Positions 36,062 to 45,960 are shown, numbered from the stretch's first letter. The stretch is 64,000 nucleotides of DNA from Pseudobdellovibrionaceae bacterium (GCA_016719575.1 JADJYV010000003.1:1-64000), one strand, 5' to 3'. The notes: generated from the letters alone by a model not told the origin. Program-made: numbers and translations.

Positions 36062-37615
36062 ATGGGACGTTTGTTTTCCAGCTCATTTATTCGTATAAAA
36101 TTTCGCAGTACTGCGTTCCGCAAGCTTATTGCTCTTCGTTTTATTTTTGCAGTCCTCACTCTTTTGTTTACTCACATTTCTGATGCCGCCCTGAATGCCA
36201 ATCCTGGCATCAACTACACGGGTCGTATTATGAAAGCTGATGGCATTACGCCTGTCACTTCAGCAAGCGTTGCCTTTTCAGTGGCGATCTATGATGTGAA
36301 TCGAAGCTGCCTTCTTTTTACCGAGTCTCGATCGTTGGATTTATCGACCACGGCAGGTACTTTCTCTTTTGATATTGGTGATGGCGCTGCGGGATCGGTT
36401 AGTAGCTTCAATGGCAATGTGGCGGATCTTTACGACTTGTTCAATAACAGCAAAGCTTTTACGGGATTAACCTGTTCGGCTCCGCACACGGGATTTACTC
36501 CCGCAAGTGCCAGTGAACCTCGCATTTTGATGGTGTCCTTTGATGCCGGAGATGGCAGCGGCGTGCAGAATCTTCCAGCGCTAAAAATCAACCCGGTGCC
36601 GTCGGCTTTGCAGGCCTACAAAGTGAATGGTTATGGCACTGGCGAGCTTCTTCGCATTGACTCGGCTGTAGATAAAACTCTGAACGCTAACAGTGACTTG
36701 TCGCAAACTCAGTACGATGAGTTTTGGCGATTGGTTAAGAATCCTGGATCCGCTTATCTTTCTAGTTCGACAGCCTTGGGCGGCGACGTCACGGGTCCTT
36801 TTGCAACAAACACTGTTGTCAAGATTCAAGGACAATCGGTGTCTGCAACAGCTCCCACAAATGGACAAATCTTGGTTTTTAATGGCACAGCGTGGACTCC
36901 TGCAACGCCCGCGGCTTCAGGCGTGGCCAGCGTGGTTGCAAATTTACCACTCAGTGTCTCGGGCACTGCGACTTCGACGATCTCGATCTCTCAAGCCGGT
37001 GCCGCCGCAGATGGTTACTTATCAAGTACGGACTGGAACACCTTTAATAACAAACAGACTTCAGCTCTTGCGAACGGCAAAATCTTAGTTGGTAATGCTT
37101 CGGGGCAAGCTGAGGCCGTGACGATGAGCGGAGACGCAACGATCGACACTGCCGGAGCTCTGAGTCTTGCGACATCGGGTGTGACGGCGGGAACTTACTC
37201 GAAAGTCACTGTCGATGCGAAGGGCCGCGTAACTACTGGCAGCTCGATTGCTTCTTCAGATATCACCGCCGCTCTTGGCTTTACTCCGGTGAACAAAGCT
37301 GGCGATGTGATGCTAGGTAACTTGAGTCTTGTGTCTGTGACCTCGGATCCTGCAGGATTGCTTGCTGGCGACGAGGGTAAGATGTGGTATCGCTCCGATC
37401 TTAACACTATTATGTACTGGGATGGTGCTGCGGCCATTCCTCTGGGCGCGGCTGGCGCTGGCATGCAGAGCATGAACGGACTTGTTGCGACAGCACAGAG
37501 CTTTGTTGTTGGCACCGCCGGAACGAATATCGCCATTTCTTCTGTTGGTTCTACCCATACTTTGGATATCCCAACAGCTTCTGCGGCCAATCGCGGAGCT
37601 TTCTCTTGCTGCTGA
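36062..37615 (+). CDS. N-terminal part of fibre 2 (frame broken at about 37606)
   Basis: The ATG at 36062 opens MGRLFSSSFIRIKFRSTAF, a signal-peptide-like start with the cleavage region HISDAALNANPG. The conserved N-terminal domain follows (YTGRIMKADG, IYDVNRSC, FNGNVADLYDLFNNSKAF, QYDEFWRLVKN), then phage-tail-fibre repeats (GVTAGTYSKVTVDAKGRV, FTPVNKAGD). After PTASAANRGAF the frame reaches a stop at 37615. One extra T near 37606 explains this: without it the text reads RGAFSAADW and joins the following frame. The whole gene would run to 42290, about 2,075 residues. It shares its first kilobase with fibre 1, including the sequence around the start. Confidence 0.75.
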   Translation: MGRLFSSSFIRIKFRSTAFRKLIALRFIFAVLTLLFTHISDAALNANPGINYTGRIMKADGITPVTSASVAFSVAIYDVNRSCLLFTESRSLDLSTTAGTFSFDIGDGAAGSVSSFNGNVADLYDLFNNSKAFTGLTCSAPHTGFTPASASEPRILMVSFDAGDGSGVQNLPALKINPVPSALQAYKVNGYGTGELLRIDSAVDKTLNANSDLSQTQYDEFWRLVKNPGSAYLSSSTALGGDVTGPFATNTVVKIQGQSVSATAPTNGQILVFNGTAWTPATPAASGVASVVANLPLSVSGTATSTISISQAGAAADGYLSSTDWNTFNNKQTSALANGKILVGNASGQAEAVTMSGDATIDTAGALSLATSGVTAGTYSKVTVDAKGRVTTGSSIASSDITAALGFTPVNKAGDVMLGNLSLVSVTSDPAGLLAGDEGKMWYRSDLNTIMYWDGAAAIPLGAAGAGMQSMNGLVATAQSFVVGTAGTNIAISSVGSTHTLDIPTASAANRGAFSCC

Positions 37616-40600
37616 CTGGTCATTGTTTAATAACAAAAAAGGAACCTCTTTGAACTCAGCCCAAATCTGGGTGGGTAACTCAGGCAATGCAGCCACCGCA
37701 GTGACTATGTCCGGTGATGCCACTCTTGATAATACGGGTGCGCTCGCTATCGGTGCAGGCAAAATCACAGCTCCCATGCTGAGCACTGGCGGTATCAATG
37801 CGGCCACCTCGGGTGTGATTATTGCCGGTCCAGCTGGCAACTTAGTCAACTTTGCCTGCTCAACATCAGGTCATGTACTGAAGTGGTCAGTGATAGGGTG
37901 GTCTTGTGCTTATCCGGATCCTTCTCTTCCAACACTTGCTAACGGAAAAATCTGGGTTGGTAACTCTGGCAATGCGGCGACTGAAGTGACGATGTCTGGT
38001 GATGTCTCTATCGACACTGCGGGAGTCGCAAGTCTCTCAACTACTGGAGTGACTGCGGGGACTTATTCTAAAGTCACTGTCGATGCTAAGGGCCGCGTGA
38101 GTGCTGGGGCTGCGATTGCGGCTTCGGATGTCACTTCTGCTCTGACCTATACTCCCGTGAACCAAGCAGGCGACACCATGGCGGGCGCTCTTGCGATGGG
38201 TGGCAATGATCTTACCAACGCTGGTAATATCTCTATGGCGGCGAGCAAATATTTTGGTCTTTCTGCGAACTCTACCAACGGCACGGTTGCAGGACAAATG
38301 TGGTACGATGCGGGCACGATCAAGTACTACGATGGTTCCACTACCAAATCTCTTGGTGTTGCGGGTGCTGGGATTACCAATATGAATGGTCTTACTGCCA
38401 GCACTCAGAGTTTTGTCGCTGGTAGTGCCGGTACCGACTTTAATATTTCTTCTGCGGGCTCTGATCACACCTTTAATATCCCAACGGCTTCTGCAACAAA
38501 TCGCGGAGCTTTGTCTTCAGCTGACTGGTCAACGTTTAATGCCAAACAATCTTCAACCTTGGCGGATGCAAAGGTTTGGGTCGGTAACTCAGGCAACGCA
38601 GCAACCGAAGTTTCAATTTCTGGCGATGCGAGTATTACGAATGCTGGAGTTTTAAGTTTAGCTACAAGCGGAGTCACTGCCGGAACTTACTCGAAAGTCA
38701 CTGTCGATGCGAAGGGCCGCGTAACTACTGGCAGCTCGATTGCTTCTTCAGATATCACCGCCGCTCTTGGTTTTACTCCGGTGAACAAAGCTGGCGATGT
38801 GATGCTAGGTAACTTGAGTCTTGTGTCTGTGACCTCGGATCCTGCAGGATTGCTTGCTGGCGACGAGGGTAAGATGTGGTATCGTTCAGATTTAAATACT
38901 ATTCGGTATTGGGATGGCGCTACAGCGGTCTCTCTCGGTGTTGCTGGTAGCGGGATTACCAACATCAATGGCCTTACTGCCAGCACTCAGAGCTTTGTGC
39001 TTGGCACCGCAGGAACTGATATCGGTATCAGCTCTGCGGGTTCCGCTCATACTTTCGATATCCCGACAGCTTCTGCAACGAATCGCGGAGCTTTGTCTTC
39101 TGCTGATTGGACCACGTTTAATGCAAAACAAGGATCTACTCTGAACTCAGCCCAAATCTGGGTGGGTAACTCTGGCAATGCAGCCACCGCGGTGACTATG
39201 TCTGGTGATGCCACCCTTGATAATGCTGGCGCCCTTGCTATTGGCGCAGGCAAAATCACTGCTCCCATGCTGAGCACTGGCGGGGTTGTGTCTGCAACCA
39301 CTGGGCTTGTGCTTGCTAATGCTACTGGTAGCCTTATCAACTTTGCCTGCTCTACATCAGGTCATGTACTGAAGTGGTCAGTGATAGGGTGGTCTTGTGC
39401 TTATCCAGATCCTTCTCTTCCAACGCTGGCTAACGGAAAAATTTGGGTTGGTAACTCTGGCAATGCAGCGACTGAAGTCACGATGTCTGGTGATGTGTCA
39501 ATCGACACTGCGGGAGTCGCAAGTCTCTCTACCACGGGAGTGGCTGCGGGGACTTATTCGAAAGTCACTGTCGATGCTAAAGGAAGAGTAACTGCAAGTG
39601 CTTCGTTAAGTGCTGCTGATATCAACACGGCTCTGACCTACACTCCCGTGAACCAAGCAGGCGACACCATGGCGGGCGCTCTTGCGATGGGTGGCAATGA
39701 TCTTACCAACGCTGGCAATATCACTATGGCGGCGAGCAAATATTTTGGTCTTTCTGCGAACTCTACCAACGGCACGGTTGCAGGACAGATGTGGTACGAT
39801 GCGGGGACGATCAAGTACTACGATGGTTCTACTACCAAATCTCTTGGTGTTGCGGGTGCTGGGATTACCAATATGAATGGTCTTACTGCCAGCACTCAGA
39901 GCTTTGTGCTTGGCACAGCAGGAACTGATATCGGTATCAGCTCTGCGGGTTCAGCTCATACTTTCGATATCCCGACAGCTTCTGCAACAAAGCGCGGAGC
40001 TTTGTCTTCTGCTGATTGGACCACGTTTAATGCAAAACAAGGATCTACTCTGAACTCAGCCCAAATCTGGGTGGGTAACTCTGGCAATGCAGCCACCGCG
40101 GTGACTATGTCCGGTGATGCCACTCTTGATAATGCTGGCGCCCTTGCTATCGGCGCAGGCAAAATCACTGCTCCCATGCTGAGCACTGGTGGCATTAACG
40201 GTGCCACATCGGGTGTCATCATCGCAGGGGCTACTGGCAATTTGGTCAACTTTGCCTGCTCAACATCAGGTCATGTACTGAAGTGGTCAGTGATAGGGTG
40301 GTCTTGTGCTTATCCAGATCCTTCTCTTTCGACACTGGCTAACGGAAAAATCTGGGTTGGTAACTCTGGCAATGCAGCAACTGAAGTCACTCTGTCTGGA
40401 GATGCGAGCATAGATAATGCGGGTGCGGTGACTCTTGCAACGAGCGGAGTGACTTCTGGAACATATTCTAAAGTAACTGTCGATGCCAAAGGGCGAGTCA
40501 CTGTTGGAGCTAACTTAGCTTCTTCTGATATAACGACGGCTCTTGGGTATACTCCCTCAAGTGCTGCTACAGCTTTCTTACAAGACGGAAATAGTTTTGG

Positions 40601-42290
40601 TGCGACTGCGACTTTGGGCACGAATGATGCTCAGAATTTAGCATTTGAAACGAACAATGCGACAAGAATGACGATTGATAGCGGCGGGAATGTCGGAATT
40701 GGGACTACATCGCCAAACTCGGCTCTAGACATTAACGGCGCTCTCTCTCATCGTGGGATGGCGGCTCCTGCCGTTTCAAATGCTGGGCAAGGTCGCATTT
40801 ACTTCGACTCGACTGCAAACAAGTACAAGGTTTCGCAAAACAACGGAGCTTATGTGGACCTCGTTGGTAGTGGGTCCTCTGCCCTTTCGTCCCTCACTGC
40901 AGCCTCTGGCACTAATACTATCGACAACCTGCTCAACGCTCAAACTTGGAATTGGTCAACTGCCACAACGCAGTCACCACTCAGTATTTCTGCTAACGCC
41001 CTAACAACCGGCAGTCTTTTGAACTTAACAACTTCAAACGCTTCAGTGAATTCGACCAATGGATTACTAAACGTTGCAAACACAAGTGCCACCACCACTG
41101 GAACATTGGCTCGCTTTCAAGCCAATTCAACCTTTGGTTCTGGAATGACCATCTTAGGTAATGGCAATGTCGGTATCGGGATTGCTGCTCCTGCTTACAT
41201 ACTTGATGTCATGGGTCAGGGACTCACCGCGAATAGTTATTATACGCTCTCACGACTTTCCGAACATAATTCGGGAAATGGACTTTATGCAGGTTATTCT
41301 GTCAATGCTGGAGGCAATGATGTCGCCTCGGGTTGGATCGCCACAGGCGGTGCCAGCACTGACCTTCAATTAGGCGTTGCAGCCAACTATGGCGCCTTTA
41401 CTATTAAAAACACGACTGGCAACGTCGGCATTGGGACCACATCGCCAAACTCGGCTCTAGACATTAACGGCGCTCTCTCTCATCGTGGAATGGCGGCACC
41501 GGCAGTCGCGCCGGCTGGTCAAGGCCGCATTTACTTCGACTCGACTGCAAACAAATACAAGGTTTCGCAAGACAACGGAGCCTATGTGGACCTGGTTGGT
41601 AGCGGTTCAATGACAGGGGCTACCTCTGCAACAAAAACAGAATTTGGAGATGGAGCATCAGCAACGGGTACAAATGGTACCGCTGTCGGAACCAGTGCTA
41701 GCGTCAGTGGGACCAATGCGGTTGCGATAGGTAACGGAGCTGGTGTCAGTGGGACCAATTCGATTGCAATAGGTAACGGAGCTAGCGCCACTGGAACCAA
41801 TTCGATTGCAATTGGAGATAGTGTGTCAGTGACCAATAGCAACGAAGCCCGCATCGGCTCTAGCGGCGCCTATCTTTCGGCAGCCGGAGTTTGGACCGAT
41901 GCTTCGGATCGTCGTCTCAAGAAAGAGATTGTTGATCTCGAATATGGCTTGAGCGAGGTTCTGCGCTTGCGACCCGTCTATTACACTTCAATTCGTGATG
42001 AGTCTCGCCATGTCGGCTTTATAGCGCAAGAGGTTCGCGAGGTGATTCCTGAAGCTGTTTCTGGAAAAGAGGGGGACCTGAAAAAGGGCGAAAACCTCGG
42101 TCTTGAATACGGCAATTTAACATCAGTCCTTGTTAAAGCGATTAAGGAACTCTATGCCATGTACCTTAGCCAAGATGAGCGAGTCGCGGAGCTGGAATCC
42201 AAACTCGCCACTAAGGACCGAGAACTTCAGGAGCAGAAGGCCCGTTTGGATCGTCTAGAAAAAATGATTGGATCAAAACAGGATAAATAA
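37602..42290 (+). CDS. Main part of fibre 2: repeats, YadA-like head, S74 chaperone
   Basis: The start given is where this frame takes over from the N-terminal part, not a start codon. The order is: tail-fibre repeats to about 40560; two copies of NVGIGTTSPNSALDINGALS with KYKVSQ.NGAYVDLVGSG (about 40690 and 41420); YadA/Hep-Hag-like head repeats (GTNAVAIGNGAGVSGTNSIA, 41660-41850); and an S74 intramolecular chaperone from 41904 (SDRRLKKEI, HVGFIAQEV, GLEYGNLTSVLVKAI). It finishes with a coiled coil (AELESKLATKDRELQEQKAR). S74 domains trimerise fibres and then cleave themselves at the Ser of SDxRLK, so a trimeric released fibre is likely. A prey or surface binding role is inferred. Confidence 0.82.
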   Translation, partial: SLAADWSLFNNKKGTSLNSAQIWVGNSGNAATAVTMSGDATLDNTGALAIGAGKITAPMLSTGGINAATSGVIIAGPAGNLVNFACSTSGHVLKWSVIGWSCAYPDPSLPTLANGKIWVGNSGNAATEVTMSGDVSIDTAGVASLSTTGVTAGTYSKVTVDAKGRVSAGAAIAASDVTSALTYTPVNQAGDTMAGALAMGGNDLTNAGNISMAASKYFGLSANSTNGTVAGQMWYDAGTIKYYDGSTTKSLGVAGAGITNMNGLTASTQSFVAGSAGTDFNISSAGSDHTFNIPTASATNRGALSSADWSTFNAKQSSTLADAKVWVGNSGNAATEVSISGDASITNAGVLSLATSGVTAGTYSKVTVDAKGRVTTGSSIASSDITAALGFTPVNKAGDVMLGNLSLVSVTSDPAGLLAGDEGKMWYRSDLNTIRYWDGATAVSLGVAGSGITNINGLTASTQSFVLGTAGTDIGISSAGSAHTFDIPTASATNRGALSSADWTTFNAKQGSTLNSAQIWVGNSGNAATAVTMSGDATLDNAGALAIGAGKITAPMLSTGGVVSATTGLVLANATGSLINFACSTSGHVLKWSVIGWSCAYPDPSLPTLANGKIWVGNSGNAATEVTMSGDVSIDTAGVASLSTTGVAAGTYSKVTVDAKGRVTASASLSAADINTALTYTPVNQAGDTMAGALAMGGNDLTNAGNITMAASKYFGLSANSTNGTVAGQMWYDAGTIKYYDGSTTKSLGVAGAGITNMNGLTASTQSFVLGTAGTDIGISSAGSAHTFDIPTASATKRGALSSADWTTFNAKQGSTLNSAQIWVGNSGNAATAVTMSGDATLDNAGALAIGAGKITAPMLSTGGINGATSGVIIAGATGNLVNFACSTSGHVLKWSVIGWSCAYPDPSLSTLANGKIWVGNSGNAATEVTLSGDASIDNAGAVTLATSGVTSGTYSKVTVDAKGRVTVGANLASSDITTALGYTPSSAATAFLQDGNSFGATATLGTNDAQNLAFETNNATRMTIDSGGNVGIGTTSPNSALDINGALSHRGMAAPAVSNAGQGRIYFDSTANKYKVSQNNGAYVDLVGSGSSALSSLTAASGTNTIDNLLNAQTWNWSTATTQSPLSISANALTTGSLLNLTTSNASVNSTNGLLNVANTSATTTGTLARFQANSTFGSGMTILGNGNVGIGIAAPAYILDVMGQGLTANSYYTLSRLSEHNSGNGLYAGYSVNAGGNDVASGWIATGGASTDLQLGVAANYGAFTIKNTTGNVGIGTTSPNSALDINGALSHRGMAAPAVAPAGQGRIYFDSTANKYKVSQDNGAYVDLVGSGSMTGATSATKTEFGDGASATGTNGTAVGTSASVSGTNAVAIGNGAGVSGTNSIAIGNGASATGTNSIAIGDSVSVTNSNEARIGSSGAYLSAAGVWTDASDRRLKKEIVDLEYGLSEVLRLRPVYYTSIRDESRHVGFIAQEVREVIPEAVSGKEGDLKKGENLGLEYGNLTSVLVKAIKELYAMYLSQDERVAELESKLATKDRELQEQKARLDRLEKMIGSKQDK

Positions 42291-42358
42291 ATTAGGTGGA
42301 ATCGGTTCCCGTGCCCTTCGTCCAGTTAACTCTTAGGGTGTTCTGCCGATAAGAAAGC

Positions 42359-43174
42359 ATGGCTCATAAGATCACCTTTCGAGAAAGAGGTCAGGGACCA
42401 GTGCTCATTCTTCTTCATGGTTATGGAGGAAGTGTTCACCATTGGGAAGCCTGCGCCCAAGAGCTAGCAAAAAATTATCGCGTGGTGATCCCTAATTTAT
42501 CGCATCTCTTTTTGAGCACCGATCGCATCTTTTTTTCAGTTCAAGTCGAGGCCCTGGCGGAGTTTATTAGAACTCATTTTCCTGGCCAGAAAGTAAATAT
42601 CGCCGGTCTCAGCTTTGGCGGAGCTCTCACCTGGGCCCTAAATCTTCAGCACCCCAACTTGATAGAAAAAACAGTGTTGATTAATCCTGTGGTACCTGAC
42701 CCCATTCCGGTATTTAGATTGCCCGAGTTACGTTATTTCTTTGTGATGCCGCTCGCTTCGCGATCGATCTTCGTTTTGCTATCTACTCCTATTGGGAAGT
42801 CTTTTCTTAAGCGAGCCGCAGCGATTTTTCGCGATGAACGCAGCGAAGGGGCGGGGCGATTGGATTCTTTGAAGGGGCGAAGGCTTCTGTTTGTTTCTCA
42901 CCTTATTTACAACTTCGCATGGGTTTTACGCCGCGAAGATTGGAGCTGGTGGAAGCAAAAAATAGAAAAAACACCGCTTCGTAGTTTATTTATTTTTGAC
43001 CGTGAGGATTTGCTTTTTAGCAAAGAAGTGTATTTGAAATTTTCCGAAGAAATTAAGTGTGAAAAAGTAATCGAATTGACAGGCGCCGGTCACTTGGCCA
43101 TCAAAAGTCGCCCAGAGACTATCGCAAAAGACATTCACGAATATCTTGCCGCTGCAACTTCTGCTGCCGCTTAA
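42359..43174 (+). CDS. Alpha/beta hydrolase
   Basis: This 271-residue protein fits the alpha/beta hydrolase fold. The oxyanion region is ILLHGYGGSVHHWE, the nucleophile elbow GLSFGG has the catalytic Ser, FIFDREDLLFS holds the likely catalytic Asp, and TGAGHLAIKSRPE holds the catalytic His. There is no signal peptide, so it is cytoplasmic. Substrates in this superfamily are esters, amides or lactones and cannot be told here. It begins 68 bp after the fibre 2 stop on the same strand, which could be read-through or chance. Confidence 0.82.
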   Translation: MAHKITFRERGQGPVLILLHGYGGSVHHWEACAQELAKNYRVVIPNLSHLFLSTDRIFFSVQVEALAEFIRTHFPGQKVNIAGLSFGGALTWALNLQHPNLIEKTVLINPVVPDPIPVFRLPELRYFFVMPLASRSIFVLLSTPIGKSFLKRAAAIFRDERSEGAGRLDSLKGRRLLFVSHLIYNFAWVLRREDWSWWKQKIEKTPLRSLFIFDREDLLFSKEVYLKFSEEIKCEKVIELTGAGHLAIKSRPETIAKDIHEYLAAATSAAA

Positions 43175-43256
43175 AAAAACCACACTGCTGCCATCAGCCA
43201 TATTTAAATAGATTTAAACTCCATTTTAGGCAAAAATTAACTATACACTGGCATTT

Positions 43257-43297
43257 TTGCTTCTATTCCGCCATTAACTGCGGCAGAATAGAAGCAA
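43257..43297. repeat. Long hairpin (12-bp stem)
   Basis: TTGCTTCTATTC (43257-43268) pairs perfectly with GAATAGAAGCAA (43286-43297), with an inner CCGC/GCGG extension. It sits between convergent genes, so it may serve as a terminator, although no clear T run follows. Confidence 0.55.
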
Positions 43298-43310
43298 CCA
43301 TAAATGATAA

Positions 43311-43338
43311 AAGCCGTGAGTTCTAATGCCCACGGCTT
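43311..43338. terminator. Second hairpin between convergent genes
   Basis: AAGCCGTG (43311-43318) pairs with CACGGCTT (43331-43338). On the minus strand it follows the secreted-protein gene ending at 43386 and is preceded by an A/T-rich flank. It is a candidate terminator of modest strength. Confidence 0.4.
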
Positions 43339-43385
43339 CAAGTCACGCTCGCTTAGAGTGGTTTGTACGGAAAAATCAGGAACTG

Positions 43386-44813
43386 TTATCTTAAGCATTC
43401 AGGCCCTTCGCAAATGTACTCGATTTTTTCAAGACACCTGAAGATATCTTTGCCGTCATAAAAACTGATATTTTTATTTCTGACATTCAAAGTGGCAAAG
43501 GCTAATGTGGTGACGCGTTCACCGGCGACTCCGACGGCTATTGCACCCAAGTTTGCATGTTTGCTAGACTGAGATTGAACGCTGCCAAGGTACTGCATAG
43601 TGTAGGCAGGCACGCCCATGGTGAAACTCAAAGTGAGAGAGCTCTTTCCGTTTCCATAGCTAACATTCATTAGTTTGTCTTTCGGGTCCATAAGATAAGA
43701 ATTGCGTACAAGGGTCTTTCCAGAACTCATTTCTCTGGCATGAACCATAAATTGGAGAGTGCCATTCTTTACCTCGAAAGAAATACTGCTTTGGAGCTGA
43801 GCTCTCATTCGATATTTGTGATTCCCTAAATCTTCTACGATTGTATGCTTGCAATATCCTGGCAGGCTGCCCATAGTAATTTGATTTCTGAGTGCGTTTA
43901 CGACGTCTCGATCATCAAATTCTTTTGTGGCAATGGATTGTGTTGAAGCCATCGCAAAGTAAGAATCAAATCCACCACCGCTAAATATCTCTGTGGCAAT
44001 TTCTATTGACCGAGGATCAATGGAATTCGCGGTAGACAAATAGGTGTAGTTTTTAAAAATAATATTTCCAGCTTTTCTAACAGTTTTATAGTCGTCCGAT
44101 TGGATATTCAAAATTTTGCGATCTTGGTGGTTGCGAAGAGACAGGCAATCCACCGTCAGTGGCTTATTGATTTCACATTGACGATAATAACTTTCAAAGG
44201 AAAACACTTTGAGACCCATGAAAATTTCATGCACAAGAAGTTGAACTCGCCCCTCAAACGTCATTTTATCAAAGTACTTTTGATCGATCCAAATTTCTTC
44301 AAAATCTTGAAGTGCACCTTGTTCTGCAGAAAAATGGACGCCGATAGAGTGACTTGTTAAAGCTGGCAGATCGATGGGAACGATATACCAGGATTTTTTA
44401 TTGACGACATACTCGATTTCAGGGCCCAGGTGATCAAAACCAAATCTTCCGATGGGTCTTAGAAGCCTCAAAGCCATTTGCATTTCAGGGGACTTATTAA
44501 CATCCAGAGCGTAGCTTTCGAGCGGTCGGCCATTAAGAAGGTTTCCTCCCCCAGCATCGCCACCGCCGCGCAGTTTTCCACGCCCAAGACTATTTCGGAT
44601 TAAGAAATCTTGTTTGATGTTTTCATTTAACTTAATGGCGGGAGCGTTCTCCAAATTAGGACCCGAAATCTTTGTTCCCTGTGCGGGCGAAATTTGTACC
44701 TGCATTGTATTAGCTTTAGCCAAGTTCGTTGTCCCATTTTGAGACACTTTTACTTGAGCATTTCCATTTAAACTCAATAGGCACAGAAACAAAGGCGAAA
44801 TCAGATTTCTCAT
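43386..44813 (-). CDS. Large secreted protein of unknown function
   Basis: ATG 44813, preceded by GGGAG, begins a signal peptide (MRNLISPLFLCLLSLNGNAQ). In-frame codons further upstream (to 44966) give no leader and are rejected. The 475-residue protein has a Gly-rich segment (GKLRGGGDAGGGNLLNGRPL), then a domain with QLLVHEIFMGLKVFSFE, which resembles but does not fit HEXXH. Several cysteine pairs (YRQCEINKPLTVDCLS; CLEKIEYICEGPECLR at the end) suggest disulfides. No named family was recognised. It is divergent from the TIGR02147 regulator gene 290 bp away, which may control it. Confidence 0.6.
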   Translation of the reverse strand: MRNLISPLFLCLLSLNGNAQVKVSQNGTTNLAKANTMQVQISPAQGTKISGPNLENAPAIKLNENIKQDFLIRNSLGRGKLRGGGDAGGGNLLNGRPLESYALDVNKSPEMQMALRLLRPIGRFGFDHLGPEIEYVVNKKSWYIVPIDLPALTSHSIGVHFSAEQGALQDFEEIWIDQKYFDKMTFEGRVQLLVHEIFMGLKVFSFESYYRQCEINKPLTVDCLSLRNHQDRKILNIQSDDYKTVRKAGNIIFKNYTYLSTANSIDPRSIEIATEIFSGGGFDSYFAMASTQSIATKEFDDRDVVNALRNQITMGSLPGYCKHTIVEDLGNHKYRMRAQLQSSISFEVKNGTLQFMVHAREMSSGKTLVRNSYLMDPKDKLMNVSYGNGKSSLTLSFTMGVPAYTMQYLGSVQSQSSKHANLGAIAVGVAGERVTTLAFATLNVRNKNISFYDGKDIFRCLEKIEYICEGPECLR

Positions 44814-45103
44814 AGATACTCCCGATGTTAGGTCGTGCACGTTCAGTGCCAGTTTTTTTAAAATCTTCAATGGGCTTTCGAACTTGGGGTGCAAATAATT
44901 ACGGCTGTTTGCATTTGCGTGAGTGTGGTTCAAAGTTGTGATTATGGCGTTTGACAGGTTCTTCATTGTTTTCTCCTTGTTAGGGTTTAAGTTGAGACGA
45001 TTATGCGGCGTGTCAGCTGATTTCTCAATATCAATTTAGTAAATTCGAAATGATAGTATAGACTTTTTGTAAAGTCCTTGAACTAAGAAGCCGATTGAGA
45101 AAC
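44814..45103. promoter_or_regulatory. Divergent intergenic region
   Basis: This 290-bp region separates the secreted-protein gene (minus) and the regulator gene (plus) and must contain both promoters. No gene or strong palindrome is seen. An upstream in-frame extension of the secreted-protein gene crosses it but is unlikely to be translated. Confidence 0.4.
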
Positions 45104-45919
45104 ATGAGTCTTTTTAACTACCTAGATTACAGAAAGTACCTTAAAGACACTCTGTCTGGAAAGCCCAAGCAGGGATACGGGGAGCTTTCAAAATGGGCAA
45201 ATAGTTGCGGTGTGCATCCGACCTTGATGAGTCTGATTCTTAAGGGTGAACGTGATTTATCGGCTGATCAAGCCTATTCCCTTGGAGGGTATCTCAATCT
45301 AACGCCCCTTGAGTTGGAATTTTTTATTTTACTCGTTCAGTACGCAAGATCAGGGACTCCTGGTTTTAAGGAACACCTTCAAAAGAAAGTAAATCTTCTT
45401 AAGCAAGAAGCGACTCAAGTTAAAAAAAGATTTAGCCATGAGTCTGAGCTTAGCGATGAAGCAAAGTTTGTTTTTTATTCTAGTTATTTGTACTCGGCCA
45501 TCCGACTTTCTTGTGACACAAAAAAGGAAGGACTAACGCTTGATGAGCTGATGGAGAAATTCAATTTGAGCCGGACGGAGTTGCTGCCGAAGTTAGAGTT
45601 CCTTGAGCAAACGTCTTTGGTAAAGCAAACAAAGGGACGTTACACACTGGGCCCGGCAAGGACGCTTGTTTCAAGGGATTCGAAACATGTCATAAAACAT
45701 CATCAAAATTGGCGGCTACAAGCGATGCTTAAGGCTGAAACCTTAAATGAGGATGAGTTGATGTTCACTTGTCCGATGTCTTTGTCGAAAAAAGACTTTG
45801 CCGATTTTAAGAGCGAACTCACTGATCTGATTCAGAAGTTTTCCCTGATGCTAAAAGATTCAAAGAGCGAAGATGTCGGTTGTTTCAATATTGATTGGTT
45901 TTGGATCAGCTCGAAGTGA
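45104..45919 (+). CDS. TIGR02147 family putative regulator
   Basis: The ATG at 45104 is preferred over the in-frame TTG at 45095. The 271 residues match the TIGR02147 family, which is common in Bdellovibrio and Fibrobacter. The start is FNYLDYRKYLKDTL, followed by a helix-turn-helix-like part (ELSKWANSCGVHPTLMSLIL). LNLTPLELEFFILLVQYARS is the family hallmark, then a winged-helix part (LSRTELLPKLEFLEQTSLV), and the end is the typical CFNIDWFWIS. Members are thought to be DNA-binding regulators, but few have been tested. Its targets may include the divergent secreted-protein gene. Confidence 0.85.
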   Translation: MSLFNYLDYRKYLKDTLSGKPKQGYGELSKWANSCGVHPTLMSLILKGERDLSADQAYSLGGYLNLTPLELEFFILLVQYARSGTPGFKEHLQKKVNLLKQEATQVKKRFSHESELSDEAKFVFYSSYLYSAIRLSCDTKKEGLTLDELMEKFNLSRTELLPKLEFLEQTSLVKQTKGRYTLGPARTLVSRDSKHVIKHHQNWRLQAMLKAETLNEDELMFTCPMSLSKKDFADFKSELTDLIQKFSLMLKDSKSEDVGCFNIDWFWISSK

Positions 45920-45960
45920 AACCAAAACTTGAAGTCTCAAAAAATTTTAAACAACCAATT

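Noticed and set aside
36062..42290. Possibility that the fibre genes belong to an integrated prophage
   Set aside because: No capsid, terminase, portal, tail-tube or integrase genes are nearby, both fibres have signal-peptide-like starts, and the surrounding genes are chromosomal.
44814..44966. An upstream 51-residue extension of the secreted protein at 43386
   Set aside because: It adds a hydrophilic stretch before a good signal peptide that has its own GGGAG ribosome binding site.
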